Origin: Tricholoma matsutake
Lineage: Eukaryota; Basidiomycota; Agaricomycetes; Agaricales; Tricholomataceae
DNA: 64,000 nt
Assembly: GCA_026075535.2 (NCBI GenBank)
Contig: AP026550.1
Coordinates: 8,618,001 to 8,682,000, forward strand
Direction of reading: 5' to 3'
A model generated the notes under the pieces. It searched no databases and was not told the DNA's origin. It was given only the letters and a program-made list of their open reading frames with translations. Within the stretch, counting starts at the first letter, position 1. Each line of letters begins with the position of its first letter. A program made the translations under genes and the position numbers. Shown here in pieces: positions 23,132 through 34,367 of the stretch.

Positions 23132-25636
23132 ATCTCACTACCTATCAGACTTGGTGGGACCACTATCAAGCTCAGGTAATGGCAGAAGACCCTAATCACA
23201 CCTACATCCCCACGTTGCCAATTACAGCCACAAAAGTGGTTCTGTTTCTTGACTATGAGTTGAAACAGCTGAAAAAGGTGTGTAGCCAATTTTTCTTGTA
23301 ACTTATAGTTTTGAGTGCCTTCACCCACAGCGCAAACACACCGATGATACCAACAGTCAATCCACTGTTGGTTGCTCATCTATCAAACAAACTATAACTG
23401 CACTCGAGCACTGGCATTTCACCAACCAATGACATTTTAAGGATGATCCTGAGACTCAGTGGCCCCTTTGGGACAATGAACAGATCCATGCATATGAATC
23501 TGCTGCAGGCCATGATGAACCAAAATGTATCAAGCAGGCCCAGGCACTGAAAGCAACTGGAACTTCCTCTGGTAAGTCCTTCCATTTTGTTGTCATTTTT
23601 ACAGTTATGGATGTCAATTCTCCCAGACACCTACACTACCGCTGAGCTGATCAAATGTTTGATATGGTGCCTGCGAGACCATCCAGGGCTCTATCAGACA
23701 TATATTGGTTGTTGTGATTGTGCCATGCTCCTCCTATCAACTAGCATTACATTCCGGGGAAACAACACGCAAGCTCTTCTGATGTCAGATTTATTTTCAG
23801 TTGATGTTCCTATGAATGATATCAGTCTTGATGCATGCATAAAGGTGATATTTTATTTCTACTCCTCCTTTCCTTTCTTTTCAGTTACTGACATTGCACT
23901 CGAGGCACTTGTCATATTCGCCAACAATGCAAAGCATAACCAAACTGGATGGACTGATGAATTTGGTGCCTTCTGCCACTGTCTCATTGAGCCATGCCCC
24001 ATTGGTGGGCTTTCAACTCTTTTCTTTGTGATCTTCCACATCTTGGGGATTGCTACCCCTCAGTTTACACCTGATTTCTAGTGTTGAAGGGTCCAGTCCA
24101 TAGGACTGAAAAAAAGACCGAAATTGGACTGAATTGGACTGGAAAAGACTGGACCAGTGGTCTATTTATGGACCAGTCTTTTGCAGTTCAGTTAGCAGTC
24201 TTTCCATTTTGAAAAATGTTGTAAAGCTGAAGAAAACCAGTCTAAACCGGTTAGGACCGGTTTTATCGTGGGAACATATATTGGACCATGTTCCCACATA
24301 AAATCCGGCGAATTTGACCTCTGGTTCATAAAAAATGGTTAAAAATTGAGCAAGATATAACCAAATCTATTTTTGTATGAGTATTTTGTTGTATCAGATT
24401 GATTTTTGTTTTGTCTTACTCATATGTTGATCATTTGCTTGATTCTATTAATGATCATAGGACTAACATGTATAATAATACTCCCACCATTTGTCAATGC
24501 ATGCTATGCATCACATAATTTATGGTTGTCACATTACATTTCTTGGTGTTCAGCATGAGTCATTCAGTAGATGTATTTTTATATTGATCATAGCCAAGTC
24601 AAATCTTGATGAAATGTCTTAAAAGTTAGACCGAATGATGGGGAATTACAATGTCTATCCATCTGTACAGTGGTTATAAGGTCCGGGTAATATTTGCTAA
24701 GATACATATGGGTCATATTAATACAACAAATTTCACAACAAAACATCGGTCTGAACCAGTCTTAACCAGTCTTTTTGGTCTTTTAACTGGAAAGGATCGG
24801 TCCTAGGTGGTCCAGTTCGGCTCTAGCAGTATCTGGGTTGGTCCTGGACTGGTTTAGGTTGCGGTCTTTACATTTTTGGGTCAAAAAACTGAACTGGACT
24901 GGACCCTTAAACACTACTGATTTCTCTGATCCCAAATCTGGGGAATGGGGAAAGCAAGAATGGTATGGATTGCATCCATTTTTTGTATGAAATCCAGCAG
25001 TCCCTATGTTATATGAAAGTAAGTTTGAGCTTCTTGTTCAATTTGCATCACTGATAATAAGAACCTTAGATCATTGTGAGCATGTAAATGTGATGCATGT
25101 GAAGAATGACATCAACATCAGCAAGGTGACTCATGCCGGCTGACCATACACTGCCAAGACCTCCCATGAACATGGTGCATCAGTGATGGGGGTCAAGGCA
25201 CTGGGTGGCTGGAATGAAAGTGGCATCTACCATCCCTGTTATGATTGGGCACTGCCTGTTCTGCAATGTTCAATGCCAACAGACAAGATTCTTATTTTGT
25301 TCCTTGCTCTCTCCTCAGTCAGTGTTAAGAAATGTTTTTTTTGGGCATTTCTTACTCATCTACTTTTACAGCTCCTCCTCCTGCCCTTCTGGCCCAGTTT
25401 TTCCCCTGGGTTGAAGCTGAGCTCATGGCCCTTGCTGCTTGTCAACATGACTACCAGTTTGCACAAGATGTTGCCCTCCATAATTTCCTGGAGGTCCTGA
25501 TCTGGTCCCATACTGTCCTGCTCCAAGATGCAGTGGTTCTCTACACAATGTACCCTGATGCCAACATGTTCTGCTACCCACCTTTCTGTTCCCCCATCTT
25601 TCATGACTTCACTCAAACATCAGTCACTCAAATCAT
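23132..25636 (+). pseudogene. Inverted recombinase core (Ndc10_II) of the Crypton-like gene
   Basis: Plus-strand coding begins TTYQTWWDHYQAQVMAED, then TATKVVLFLDYELKQL; an intron; QTITALEHWHFTNQ; KCIKQAQALKATGTSS; another intron; DTYTTAELIKCLIWCL; FRGNNTQALLMSDLFSVDVP; an intron at 23847-23884; ALVIFANNAKHNQTG and CPIGGLSTLFFVIFHILG. After the MITE it resumes with SDPKSGEWGKQEWYG, then KVTHAG-stop-PYTAK, VKALGGWNESGIY, CYDWALP and FFPWVEAELMALAACQ. R (FRGNN), the HxxR site and the CY tyrosine are the expected recombinase catalytic residues; the Arg of HAGR is now TGA (25141-25143). The segment ends at SVTQI. Confidence 0.8.
24079..24916. mobile_element. Non-autonomous hAT element, family 1 copy 2
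   Basis: 838 bp with the same terminal inverted repeats as the copy at 2022 and a perfect 8-bp duplication CTGATTTC (24071-24078 and 24917-24924). Removing it with one target copy joins FTPDF to SDPKSGEW in frame in the recombinase core, so it hit coding sequence. Confidence 0.97.
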
Positions 25637-26069
25637 ATGAGCACTCCATCTGCTTGTCATCTTGTTCATGGGCAATCACCTTTCTGTAGGCATTATCAGC
25701 ATCTGCCTGTAGAGTGTTGCTTAAATAATCAGGTCCAGCAACAGCATATGGAGAGGTGGCAGCAACAGGTGGAGAGGCTGTGAATATGGGTGAAGATTCT
25801 GCCAGCACCCTGAAAGGATCAGTGGCAGTGACCAGTGGAGGGGTGGTGAGCATGGGTGGAGTATTAGCCATTACTTCAAAAGAATCCTGGGTGTTGGGCA
25901 CAAATTTGAATGGTGCAGCTGGGGCAGCACTAGACGTGACAGCAAGAGTTGAACTGTTTTCAGCCTTGCCAGATGCAAGCTGTCAGCGCTTCACATTATT
26001 GGGTAAAGTGCGCCTCTTGCAAGATGGCTTCTTGATTCAGATCTTAAGTGTAGGTGTTTGGAGTGACAT

Positions 26070-26738
26070 GACACTAATTAATACTTGTTAGATATGTCAA
26101 CCCAGAGCTGATTACACTCACATTATATTGTGTAATAAAGAGTAAAGTAACCAGTTGAAAGATATTGATACATTGAATAGAAATGAACTATAAAGGGATT
26201 GTCAGACAGCAGATGGATACAGAAACAGGCTCTTACTGCGTGAAGAACAGTAAGAACAGAAAATCAGAGTAGAAAGAAGAACCGGCAAGACTTCAAGAAG
26301 CAGCAGACACAGTGACAAAGCCTGAAACAAGAACAAGTTTGTGGGCTGGACAGAGAAAAAGACACCTAAAAAGCTGAGAATTTATAGGTGAGCAAGGGCT
26401 AGCCTCCCCAATATTGTAGTGTGTGAACTAGGTAGTTCCCCATGTGAAATGATGTGAAATTTCAAGAGAGTAAAAAAAGAAGACAGCAAGATACAACAGA
26501 GCAGTTGGCGTGATTAAGAATACAGAAAGATAAGCAGAGAAAAGAGACAAGGGTGTGTTGAATGAGTTTAGTGGCCCATCCCCCTGTTTTCAGTGGTGAC
26601 AAGCAAATATGAATACTGCCAGAATAGATAAAGAACTTGAGACTGGTCGTGGTTGACATCAATGAGATGGTGCTGAGCGTGTTGAGCGAAACTTAGTGTG
26701 GGAATGTGTTGACCCTAATTTGGCTCATTCACTTATGC
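26070..26738. other. Unassigned stretch upstream of the Crypton-like gene
   Basis: No frame or repeat that I recognise. It would hold the promoter of the Crypton-like gene on the minus strand. Confidence 0.5.
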
Positions 26739-26740
26739 TA

Positions 26741-29700
26741 CAGTTTTAGACTGTCTTATGCACCAACAAAAAATGTTTGAATCTACTGTACTAGAGTCTC
26801 AGGCTTGAGGACCAATTTTGGGTTGTCAGACCATTAAGTCGACCTGGGGCTGTCAGTAGGTACACTCTTTGTGACGAGAAAGTGGAAAATGATCGTGTTA
26901 TAGCCATTTTGCCAGATTTCCCCAGAAATGGCACTGAAACAGTCATGTGCACCAAGGACTGAAAATAGCCAAAAATAGCCAAAAAATCATTTCATTTAAT
27001 CGCTATCACTGATAACAACATCATCGTCACTTTCAATGTTGAATGTCTCCTCTCCACTGCTTTCTGCTTCACTTGGGGACCCTTCAGCTTCATTCTGAGG
27101 TTGTATCCACCCTCCCTTTGGCTTTATAAGTGATAGAAGCTTACCCAGTTTAGGCTTCTCCAATGAAAACTTGCCCTTGACCTTTTTGGCTGCCTTGTCA
27201 ACTGCCCACTGTGCTTTATGCTCTTCCCACTCCTTTAAGGCCTCCAGGTATGCCTCCAATTGCTTTGCATTTTCTTTTTCTCTTTGTTCACGTTCCTTTA
27301 TCCAGTTATCATTTGCCTTTGCTTTGTCAGCCCTAACCTGCCATTTTGCCTTCATTTCCACCTCTTTGTACTTCACTTCAGCTTCAAATTCAACCACTCT
27401 TTCATAGAAGAAATCATCTGTCAACAAAACAGGTAGGCCATCACTCATAAGCTTCTTTTTCTTGGGTTTTGATTTCGCGTTTTCTTGTACTGCTAGTTTT
27501 TCGGTGAGCAACTTGCAATATGTTGCATTCAGGATCCCAGCCACTTGGATTTCAAGATTTCATTGCTTCTGGTGTTCCAATTGGTTGACTGATTCACAAA
27601 GGGCAGCAAGAAGAATATGTTCATTGTTTGTTTTCGGTTCAATAGAAAGTGCCACCTCCAGAGTGACAGAGTTCAGGGTAGATGTTGGATTCAGAATGGA
27701 ATGGGAAGCAATGAACATGGTAAGTGATGATTCTCTGAGTCGCTTGAAAGCCTTTCTGATAGATTCTTTGGCCTGATGTAACCAACTTTGTATTGCTGGC
27801 TGGGCAGCAGCAGTGGGTTCGTCTCTGACACATCAGACACCATGTGTTTTGCCTCCCATCTCTCCAGTACCACCCTCATCATCCTCCATCTCATTTTCAT
27901 CTTTGGGGATTGGGGCAAGTCCCCATTGTGGCAGCTGGACCTTGTCGACAAAGGGATTTTCACCTTCCTCATCCCCAACCTCAATATCAGATTCCAGTAG
28001 GTCCTCGTCACTTTCGAGGTCCTCAGTCATCAAGAGACCTGCCACCTCCTTTAGCATATCAGCCACAACACAGACAGGAGTTGGTGGGACAACCAGGAGA
28101 TGGGCATCCTTCAAAGTTACTTTACTTGGTGCCATCATTTCAGGTGTAATGGTGTTTGGATCTACAGGCCATGTGCCTATTTTCCAAAATGCAGCTTTTA
28201 CAGTGTCAGCCTGCATGGTTTTGATGTGAGCATGTCCATAGATCTCGAGGAAGTTCTCTTTCTTCATAGGTTTCCCAGTTCTCCTCTTGTACACCCTGCG
28301 CTCATCACCAATATTTTTCTTCAAGATTGAGAAGACAACAACATCAAGACCTTGGTAGATGTGTGTGGTGTGAGCAGGGTAGCATAGGATTGCAATGTTG
28401 TTCTCATGTGCGTATTGAAGGAAAGCTCGTGTATAATGGGAATTATGTCCATCAACTAGAAGGAGCCACCACTGGCCATTGGCCTTTGTGTGAGTTTGTT
28501 TATCAAATATCTTGATCCATTCAATCCCAATTTTGCCTGTAGTCCACTCTTTCTTTGCATAACCGATCCTCAAAATTTATGTTAGAAAGCAATGGTGATA
28601 AAATAAATACAATCTTATGATGCCTTCTCAGGGTTATTATCATTCCAGTCAGTCTGGTATGCTTTCCCTTTGAAAATGACAGCTGGAGGAGGTGATGAAC
28701 CATCTGCGCAGATAGTAACAAGCACCATCATATTTTCGCATGAACCTCCAACCTGCTGGTAATGTAGCCCTTTCTTCCATGCACCCATAACTCTCTCCTT
28801 TTGACCCATTTGGCCAGTGACACCCATTTCATCAACAGCATACATCAATGGTGCAGTGATGCCATATTTCTCAATGGTTGAACCCAATAGTTTGTCCCAT
28901 GCTGCTTTTGTGTTTGGACTGACTGCAGGTCCTCGCTTATCTTCCAACTGGGTTGACCAAGCCATCATAATTTCATCTGAATGCTTCACAATGAACTGAT
29001 GGGTCCATTGTTTTCCTACTCCCTTTTCAGGAAACTCCTCCCCATACTTCTCCCAGCATATCTCGTCCACATGTTCCTTTAACCGCTTGTAGCTCAATGG
29101 AAATCCCTGCACTCCAGTCTCAGTAATATACTCTATCACAACCTTTTGTTCCTCTGCTGTCAACCATGACTTGGTTTCATTTGCCTGTGCACCTGTTTGC
29201 TAGCCTTCCAAATGATGAAGGATGGTCATATGAACAAGTGGAATGATTTTTCCAGTTTTCTGTTGGTGTTCTGTTGTGAATTTCTTGCAAATTGCCCTGG
29301 CACTCAAGTAAGGGAGTCCCTGTTTCTTCTTTTCTAGCTCTGCATGGTATGGTTCAGTGGCAGCTGCCTCCAATGCTCATTTGGCACAGCTAAACTCCAC
29401 AGTCTTCTGCTCATCTGATTTGGCACAACAGGGCATTATAAAGATCCAAGAATGTAGCTTGTGGTATATAGACACTGGATTTACCCATAGTTCCACAGAT
29501 CTATCCAACATGGCCGCAATGAGGAGGACACAATGGAATGATTTTTTGCACCAGAGTAAAATACTTTGAACCCCTGTGATCTAAGGTGTGATCTCTCCAT
29601 TTTGATGTAAGAGTGCTCCAGAATTGCTATTATATGTCCTATTGAAATGCAAGTTATTTTACAGTCCTAGGTGCAGCCATTCTGTTTTGGCCTTGTGAAT

Positions 29701-29917
29701 AAGATTTGATCACTGCCTATTTTGGAAGTTCCATGACTAAGCACCAGATTTTGATATTCAGCACATCAACCCATCCCTACAAAATACCTGCTCAAATCAT
29801 GCTTAGGTATCATACATTCACTTGGACAAATGTGTAAGATTGGACACAGTATGTAGCCATTATAAAATTGATTTAGTGCACATGAATGGTCATGGTGCAT
29901 AAGACGGTCTAATACTG
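26741..29917 (-). mobile_element. Pogo-like DNA transposon, full length
   Basis: The 3,177-bp element is bounded by 25-bp terminal inverted repeats starting CAGTTTTAGACTGTCTTATG on the left and CAGTATTAGACCGTCTTATG on the right (reverse complement), with two mismatches in 25. TA dinucleotides flank both ends (26739-26740, 29918-29919). CAGT ends and a TA target are typical of pogo elements of the Tc1/mariner superfamily. It encodes one decayed transposase. Confidence 0.93.
26996..29530 (-). pseudogene. Pogo-like transposase (DDE_1) with long C-terminal tail
   Basis: From the N-terminus: a psq/CENP-B-type DNA-binding region (ARAICKKFTTEHQQKTG, SWLTAEEQKVVIEYI, FPLSYKRLKEHVDEI, 29300-29050), then the DDE_1 core with first Asp in YAVDEMGVTG, second in LLVDGHNSHYT and third in IYQGLDVVVF. 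An intron or stop lies between NNPEKAS (28616) and IGYAKKEW (28568). After the core comes an acidic stretch (EDLESDEDLLESDIEVGDEE), a region broken over two frames (27830-27545) and a charged coiled-coil-like tail ending in ESDDDVVISDSD at 26996. At least three interruptions make it inactive. Confidence 0.85.
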
Positions 29918-30034
29918 TATCTGACTGGTAAATTTCTTTTGGGTATATGTCTCAGGCAGGCTCTGTGATACTTCATCGACATCGGCTTGCCATGTTTGGT
30001 TTCTTAAATAATAAGCAAGGTGCCAAAAAACCTC

Positions 30035-30690
30035 AGGACAGATCACATGATTTTGTGGCAAAGTCCTAGTGGGTAGTACTTGTATAAGTTGTAAAGCCAG
30101 ACCATGAGCTTTAAGAAGACGATGTATGTCATTTAAATACTACTAAGGATTTACACAAAGCCAAAATAATAATTACATTTGTTGGCAATGTTGCCTGCTG
30201 AGCGTTGAGCTATCGAGCAGTGAGTGACAAGCCACTTCCAAATGGCAGTGACAATCATTGCATCTGCAGCACTGTATACACCCACCACCCACTACCTCCA
30301 TCCGAGTCCTCATCACCATCTAGCCTTGTCTTTCAACTGCGCAATCATTTGTTTGTCCATGGATCCTGTGTCCAGCACATCATTGTCATGGCAAGCAGTT
30401 GTGGCGTGTCACCCTCACCACGAGAGTGGCCAGGGTGTGGCTCAGCTGGAGTATTCTCAGCTTGAGAATCTTGAACATGTTGTGTGATGAGTGGCAGACC
30501 ATCAGTTTAGCTTTGGAGGGAGTTGATAAAGAAGATAGCCTTATAGAACAAGCCAATCTTACTAGAAATAAAAGGCAAGGAGCTCAGAGATCTGTGCAGG
30601 GTCTAGGGGAGGTAACATGTTGACGACACGCGCGACAACATGAAAAACAGGTGTCAGGTGTTAAAAGTAAAGTTGTTGCTTGTTTCATTT
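30035..30690. repeat. Dispersed repeat, copy 1 (paralogue of 54915-55990)
   Basis: It aligns with 54915-55990 from GACAGATCACATGA through the segment like ACTAGAAATAAA to GACGACA near 30625. The paralogue carries an extra 395-bp mariner-type MITE that is absent here, so this copy shows the empty site. No coding frame stands out. The element type is unknown. Confidence 0.65.
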
Positions 30691-31494
30691 TCAATGTTTG
30701 CATGCATTGGCCTTGGCAAGGTGGCGCAGTAATGGTGTTTGTGGTCTCGATAGCCAGTATTGAGTTCCCATGCCAGTATCGAGGCTGCATTTGGCCTCAT
30801 TAGCCTACCACCTGCAATATATGGTATTCTGGGTCTGCCACCTTCAGATATAATGTTAGTTGTGATTGTCAGTTCCATTACTGCATGCACTCAGGTCTCC
30901 TTGATACCTTGTCTTTTGCTTTTCATTGGCTTTTCATTTGTTCTTGATCTGAAAGTCTTGGTGTCTCACTGTTCTCTCTCTCTATTCCTGGGGCCCATAC
31001 TCATGGCATTTCATCCCTGCACTCTAGATATTCCCACTGACAGATATTTTAATTCTTGAGCAACTGCAGTTATTTGGGTCTCCACATTTGTCACATGCAC
31101 AGCCACACTCTCAATGAGAATCTTGGGACTACCATATCTCCCCTGCCCTTGGCTCATTTTCTATCAATTTTTTTTGCTTTCTAATTTGCATATAGAATGG
31201 TTTACACTTACCTGCAATGATTAATCCCCATCTGTGATCCTTCATTTTAGAAATTCCATGCATCTTCAAGTTGGAAGCCCCCTCAGATTTTCCTGTTCCA
31301 CTGCAAGGACACCCACAATCTATCTAGTTCTCTCTGATACTTAATATACTATAATAGGCCTATACAGTGTGCTTGGTTCTGAGACATTGGATGATCTCCT
31401 CATCCTACTCTTACATTTTCCAGATTTCTTGCATTTCCTGTTACTCATCCATCCTTTACTTATCATTTCTGTGTTTATCCCAAACTAATTAAAC
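30691..31494. other. Unassigned stretch
   Basis: No gene recognised. A box resembling a tRNA A-box near 30720 has no matching B-box or cloverleaf, so I do not call a tRNA. Confidence 0.5.
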
Positions 31495-32221
31495 TGTTAA
31501 GGGCAAAGCCTCAACCACTTGATCTAGTCAATGTCGTCCAACAAGGTGCTTCCTCGTTGAGTCGTTTGGTACTGGTCTTACTTGGAGCATCCGATGTAAG
31601 ATGATAGTACACCTCTAGCAGGACTTCTGCATAGAGTCATCTGGGTTCACGCACTAAGGGGCTTCCTTAGTGGTTTCAAGTGAGTTCATGTACTAAGGGG
31701 ATTCCTTAGTAGTTTCGAATGAGCTTGCAGGTTAAGGCTGTAGATTGCCTAGATCTAAACTAAGGACATCCCTACTACAAGTTGCAGTACTTATACTACA
31801 AGGGAGGTCCTTATCATCCAATCGGAAAGATAGATGTGTATCAAGTAAGAATAGAAACAATAGGCCTCATGCCTAGCATGAGGCATCCAATGTCACAGAT
31901 CCAATGTCAAGGATCCAATGTCAGGGACATGCTGTGGCGCAGCATGTCGATCGTGAGAGTCCGACATCATGGACCTCATGTCAAAGGGCGGTTGTATCAC
32001 AGCATGTGTGGGAATGGGTTCGGGTGCATGGAGTCACCATGCATCAAGGGTGCCTTCCATGGGAAGGGGATCAAATGCATGTTGTTGGCATGCATCGTGT
32101 GTGTGTGTCTGGTGTCAAGGACATGCTCTAAGCATGAATCAGGGAGTGCCTCCTGTCTGGAGGGGATTGTCGGGTACGTCGGGTCAGTCAGGTCTCATGA
32201 GTTACAAGGAAAATTGTAACA
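31495..32221. repeat. Solo LTR, 727 bp, family unknown
   Basis: It starts TGTTAAGGGC and ends TTGTAACA, with the ends TGTTA/TAACA inverted, and is flanked by a perfect 5-bp duplication TAAAC (31490-31494 and 32222-32226). It holds two near copies of ACTAAGGGGATTCCTTAG-type sequence (31650-31720) and a short palindrome at GCCTCATGCCTAGCATGAGG. No internal region is present, so it is probably the product of LTR-LTR recombination. Confidence 0.88.
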
Positions 32222-33065
32222 TAAACTGAATGCAGCTTCTCAATCCTACATTTCAATAGGTTTTTATCCATCTGCTAGTCCTGCAGGTGTGTGATGCTAA
32301 TGTATACTTTGCAATTGAAGCTCTGTAGCCTATGCAAGCTAGGATAACAATTCTGTATTCCACAGGAAAAGCACAAATACATTCACCTAAAGTGACCCAA
32401 CTCATTAAATGGTGAGATGTACCATTACTGCGAGGAGGTGAACAGAAAATTCTGTCGACCTTCCTTCCTTCCTTTTTTGGAATTTCCATTTTTGGAATTT
32501 ATTTTTTGACAAATTAGGGTTGTCCACAAACACCGCTATCGAGCCTGGCAAGGTGTGGGAACTATCATGATCATGTGATCTGTTCCAAAGGCGACAAGTG
32601 TGTTGAACTTGAATTTGGCTGTGGAAACAGAAAATCTGACCGTTCCTGCTATGTATGAACCTATCTTCGTACTATTGCGCCCTCTCGACTTCCATCATGC
32701 ATCACCTCTCTCATAGATTCAATAACAATCGCCCGTGCCGCGGCATTACGCGAAGTTACTGGCGAGCGCTAACTTGCCAGGTAAGGATCCAGTATGAATA
32801 CATCACACATTTATTTCAGTGCCACTAACAGGTTTGCTCGATCTGTCCACACTCTAAACATATAGTTACAAGGATTCTATTGCTTGCTCAAGCTGAAGAT
32901 GCGCTAATTTGAGAGGGCTCGGGTCACGGTAGAGACGAAGTTAGTCTACATATTATTAAATAACTGACGTGCCACAGATCCAGACCAGAACCGGATCACT
33001 ATGCTAATGAGAACGAGAACAGGCCCGGAACATGGCTCGAGTCCGAGTCACGGTTCACCCGCCAA
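32222..33065. other. Intergenic region entering a CpG-rich island
   Basis: No gene seen. From about 32560 the sequence becomes rich in CpG compared with the repeats on the left. It contains the 3' flank of the terpene synthase (minus strand). Confidence 0.5.
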
Positions 33066-34367
33066 TTAAAGACGACTCAGGTCATTTAATTGGATCAGTC
33101 GAGTCGCCTGGATTTCAAGACCTTGCTTCCCAAAGTAACGCTCACTCTGGAACTTGGTCAGGGCTATTGCAGCGCACAACAAGATTCGGAAACGAACCTC
33201 AAAACTCCATGAGTCATTTGCACGAACCCAGTTTCCTAATCCATCGCAATATGTTCTAACATCGAGGTCAAGTGGCCCTCCAAAGGTGGGGATCTTATTC
33301 CATTCATCCAAGAACTGTGTAGCAATGTCGTGGTGAAGATCCGACATATAGCTCATGGCAGCTTGGGGGTCCAATTTGAACTGATGCATCACGATAGTGA
33401 CAAGGTTGTGGCCATCATCTCCGCGGCTACGTCTGCAAAAGGAACGTGTCAGGCGAGTCGCTTAATGCATGATTAGTATAAGGTGGCTTACTCGATTTTG
33501 TACGAGCATAAATCATTGCCGATAATGAGCATGTCGATGCATAACTCAGTCAACTTCATAATTACTGGATGATTCATGACCATATCGGGGATATCCATGT
33601 ACAGCTCGCAGATGGCAAACGATGGCTTAGCGCCAATAGTGTCTCTGCGAACTTCGAAATAACCATCAATATCACGGATGTGGTTTTTGTTTCTGTCGAC
33701 AGCCTGCTGGACGACAGAGTCCATGTACAACTGGAACGTATTGACGAATCGATTCTGGGAGGAGGCGGTTGCTACTTTGATCGCGTTGAGCCAGAACCTT
33801 GGGAAACTCTACGTCAGACGACATATAAGACGATTAAAGACGCCGCTATACTTACTGTCGGGCTACCTTGCCGCCAATCCACTCGTCTTCTGGTCTTGGT
33901 GTCTGTGGATCGCGAATGGCATCCATGATGACGTCTGCCTGAGCTCGTACGGTTTCAATGTCGGCTACATCGGTGTGTTCATCGATGACGAAGAAGAGGT
34001 TCATCAAGTCACATCCAATCCTGCATCCATCTAGTGGTAAAGACGGTGAGCGACGAGCTCTTAACGTAAATTATATTTCTGACCTTTGTCGAGCAAAGGG
34101 TAAGCCAGGGATGCGAGGAGGTCTTGAAGAATGGATTGGCATGATGTATTTTATGCAGAGTGTGGATGGCCACTTACTGAAATCACATCTATTGAATGCC
34201 CTCTGCGCACTGGGGCTAAAGGCTTTGAATGATTCGCACCATTCTGAAGACTCTTTTTTGCAGACAGAATAATGGGGGTTAATGTGTCGCGGCCAGGGCC
34301 AGAAGTGCAATGTGCCTGGGATGGTGACGGGAAAAGTACTAGCACGACTGGCAATGGATGAGGTCAT
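33066..34367 (-). CDS. Sesquiterpene synthase (class I terpene cyclase), six exons, 341 aa
   Basis: Exons on the minus strand: 34367-34178, 34122-34084, 34030-33856, 33797-33492, 33432-33198 and 33146-33066. All five introns are 51-59 nt with GT...AG ends and the joined frame is open to TAA. The protein starts [12 protein letters not shown], has [11 protein letters not shown] near residue 25, the aspartate-rich metal site DEHTD (residues 93-97), [17 protein letters not shown], the NSE metal site NDLCSYKIE (229-237), [15 protein letters not shown] and the RY pair (318-319). These bind Mg2+ and the diphosphate of farnesyl diphosphate, which the enzyme cyclises in the cytosol. The length fits fungal sesquiterpene synthases, and it resembles the protoilludene-type clade, though the product cannot be read from sequence. 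No P450 or other cluster gene is next to it in this window. Confidence 0.95.

Larger units (their letters stand above)
22111..26069 (-). pseudogene. Crypton-like tyrosine recombinase gene (Ndc10_II + GCR1_C), centre inverted
   Basis: The gene's ends are on the minus strand and its middle on the plus strand. N-terminus: ATG at 26069, basic patch (KKPSCKRRTLPNNVKR), Pro/Thr-rich region, then HEQDDKQMECSY ending at 25637. Middle: 23132-25636 on the plus strand, the Ndc10_II/recombinase domain. C-terminus: from 23131 down, MPKEIEEEARTTFKNIPKNL, an intron near 22900, a Pro-rich linker and a GCR1_C DNA-binding domain (IWKEHNEGLNGYILVHDLN, VWGAKWKQNKG), stop at 22111. Fungal CryptonF elements combine a tyrosine recombinase with GCR1_C, so this is an element gene or a domesticated relative. 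TGA replaces Arg twice near the N-terminus. Confidence 0.8.

Noticed and set aside
22867..23630. One long minus-strand gene covering 23630-22867
   Set aside because: Right of 23131 the plus strand codes for the recombinase core (TTYQTWWD onwards with proper introns); the minus frame there is a shadow. Only the part left of 23131 is real minus coding.
30715..30800. Possible tRNA gene near GGTGGCGCAGTAATGG
   Set aside because: No B-box (GGTTCRANTCC), no acceptor-stem pairing and no cloverleaf could be found.
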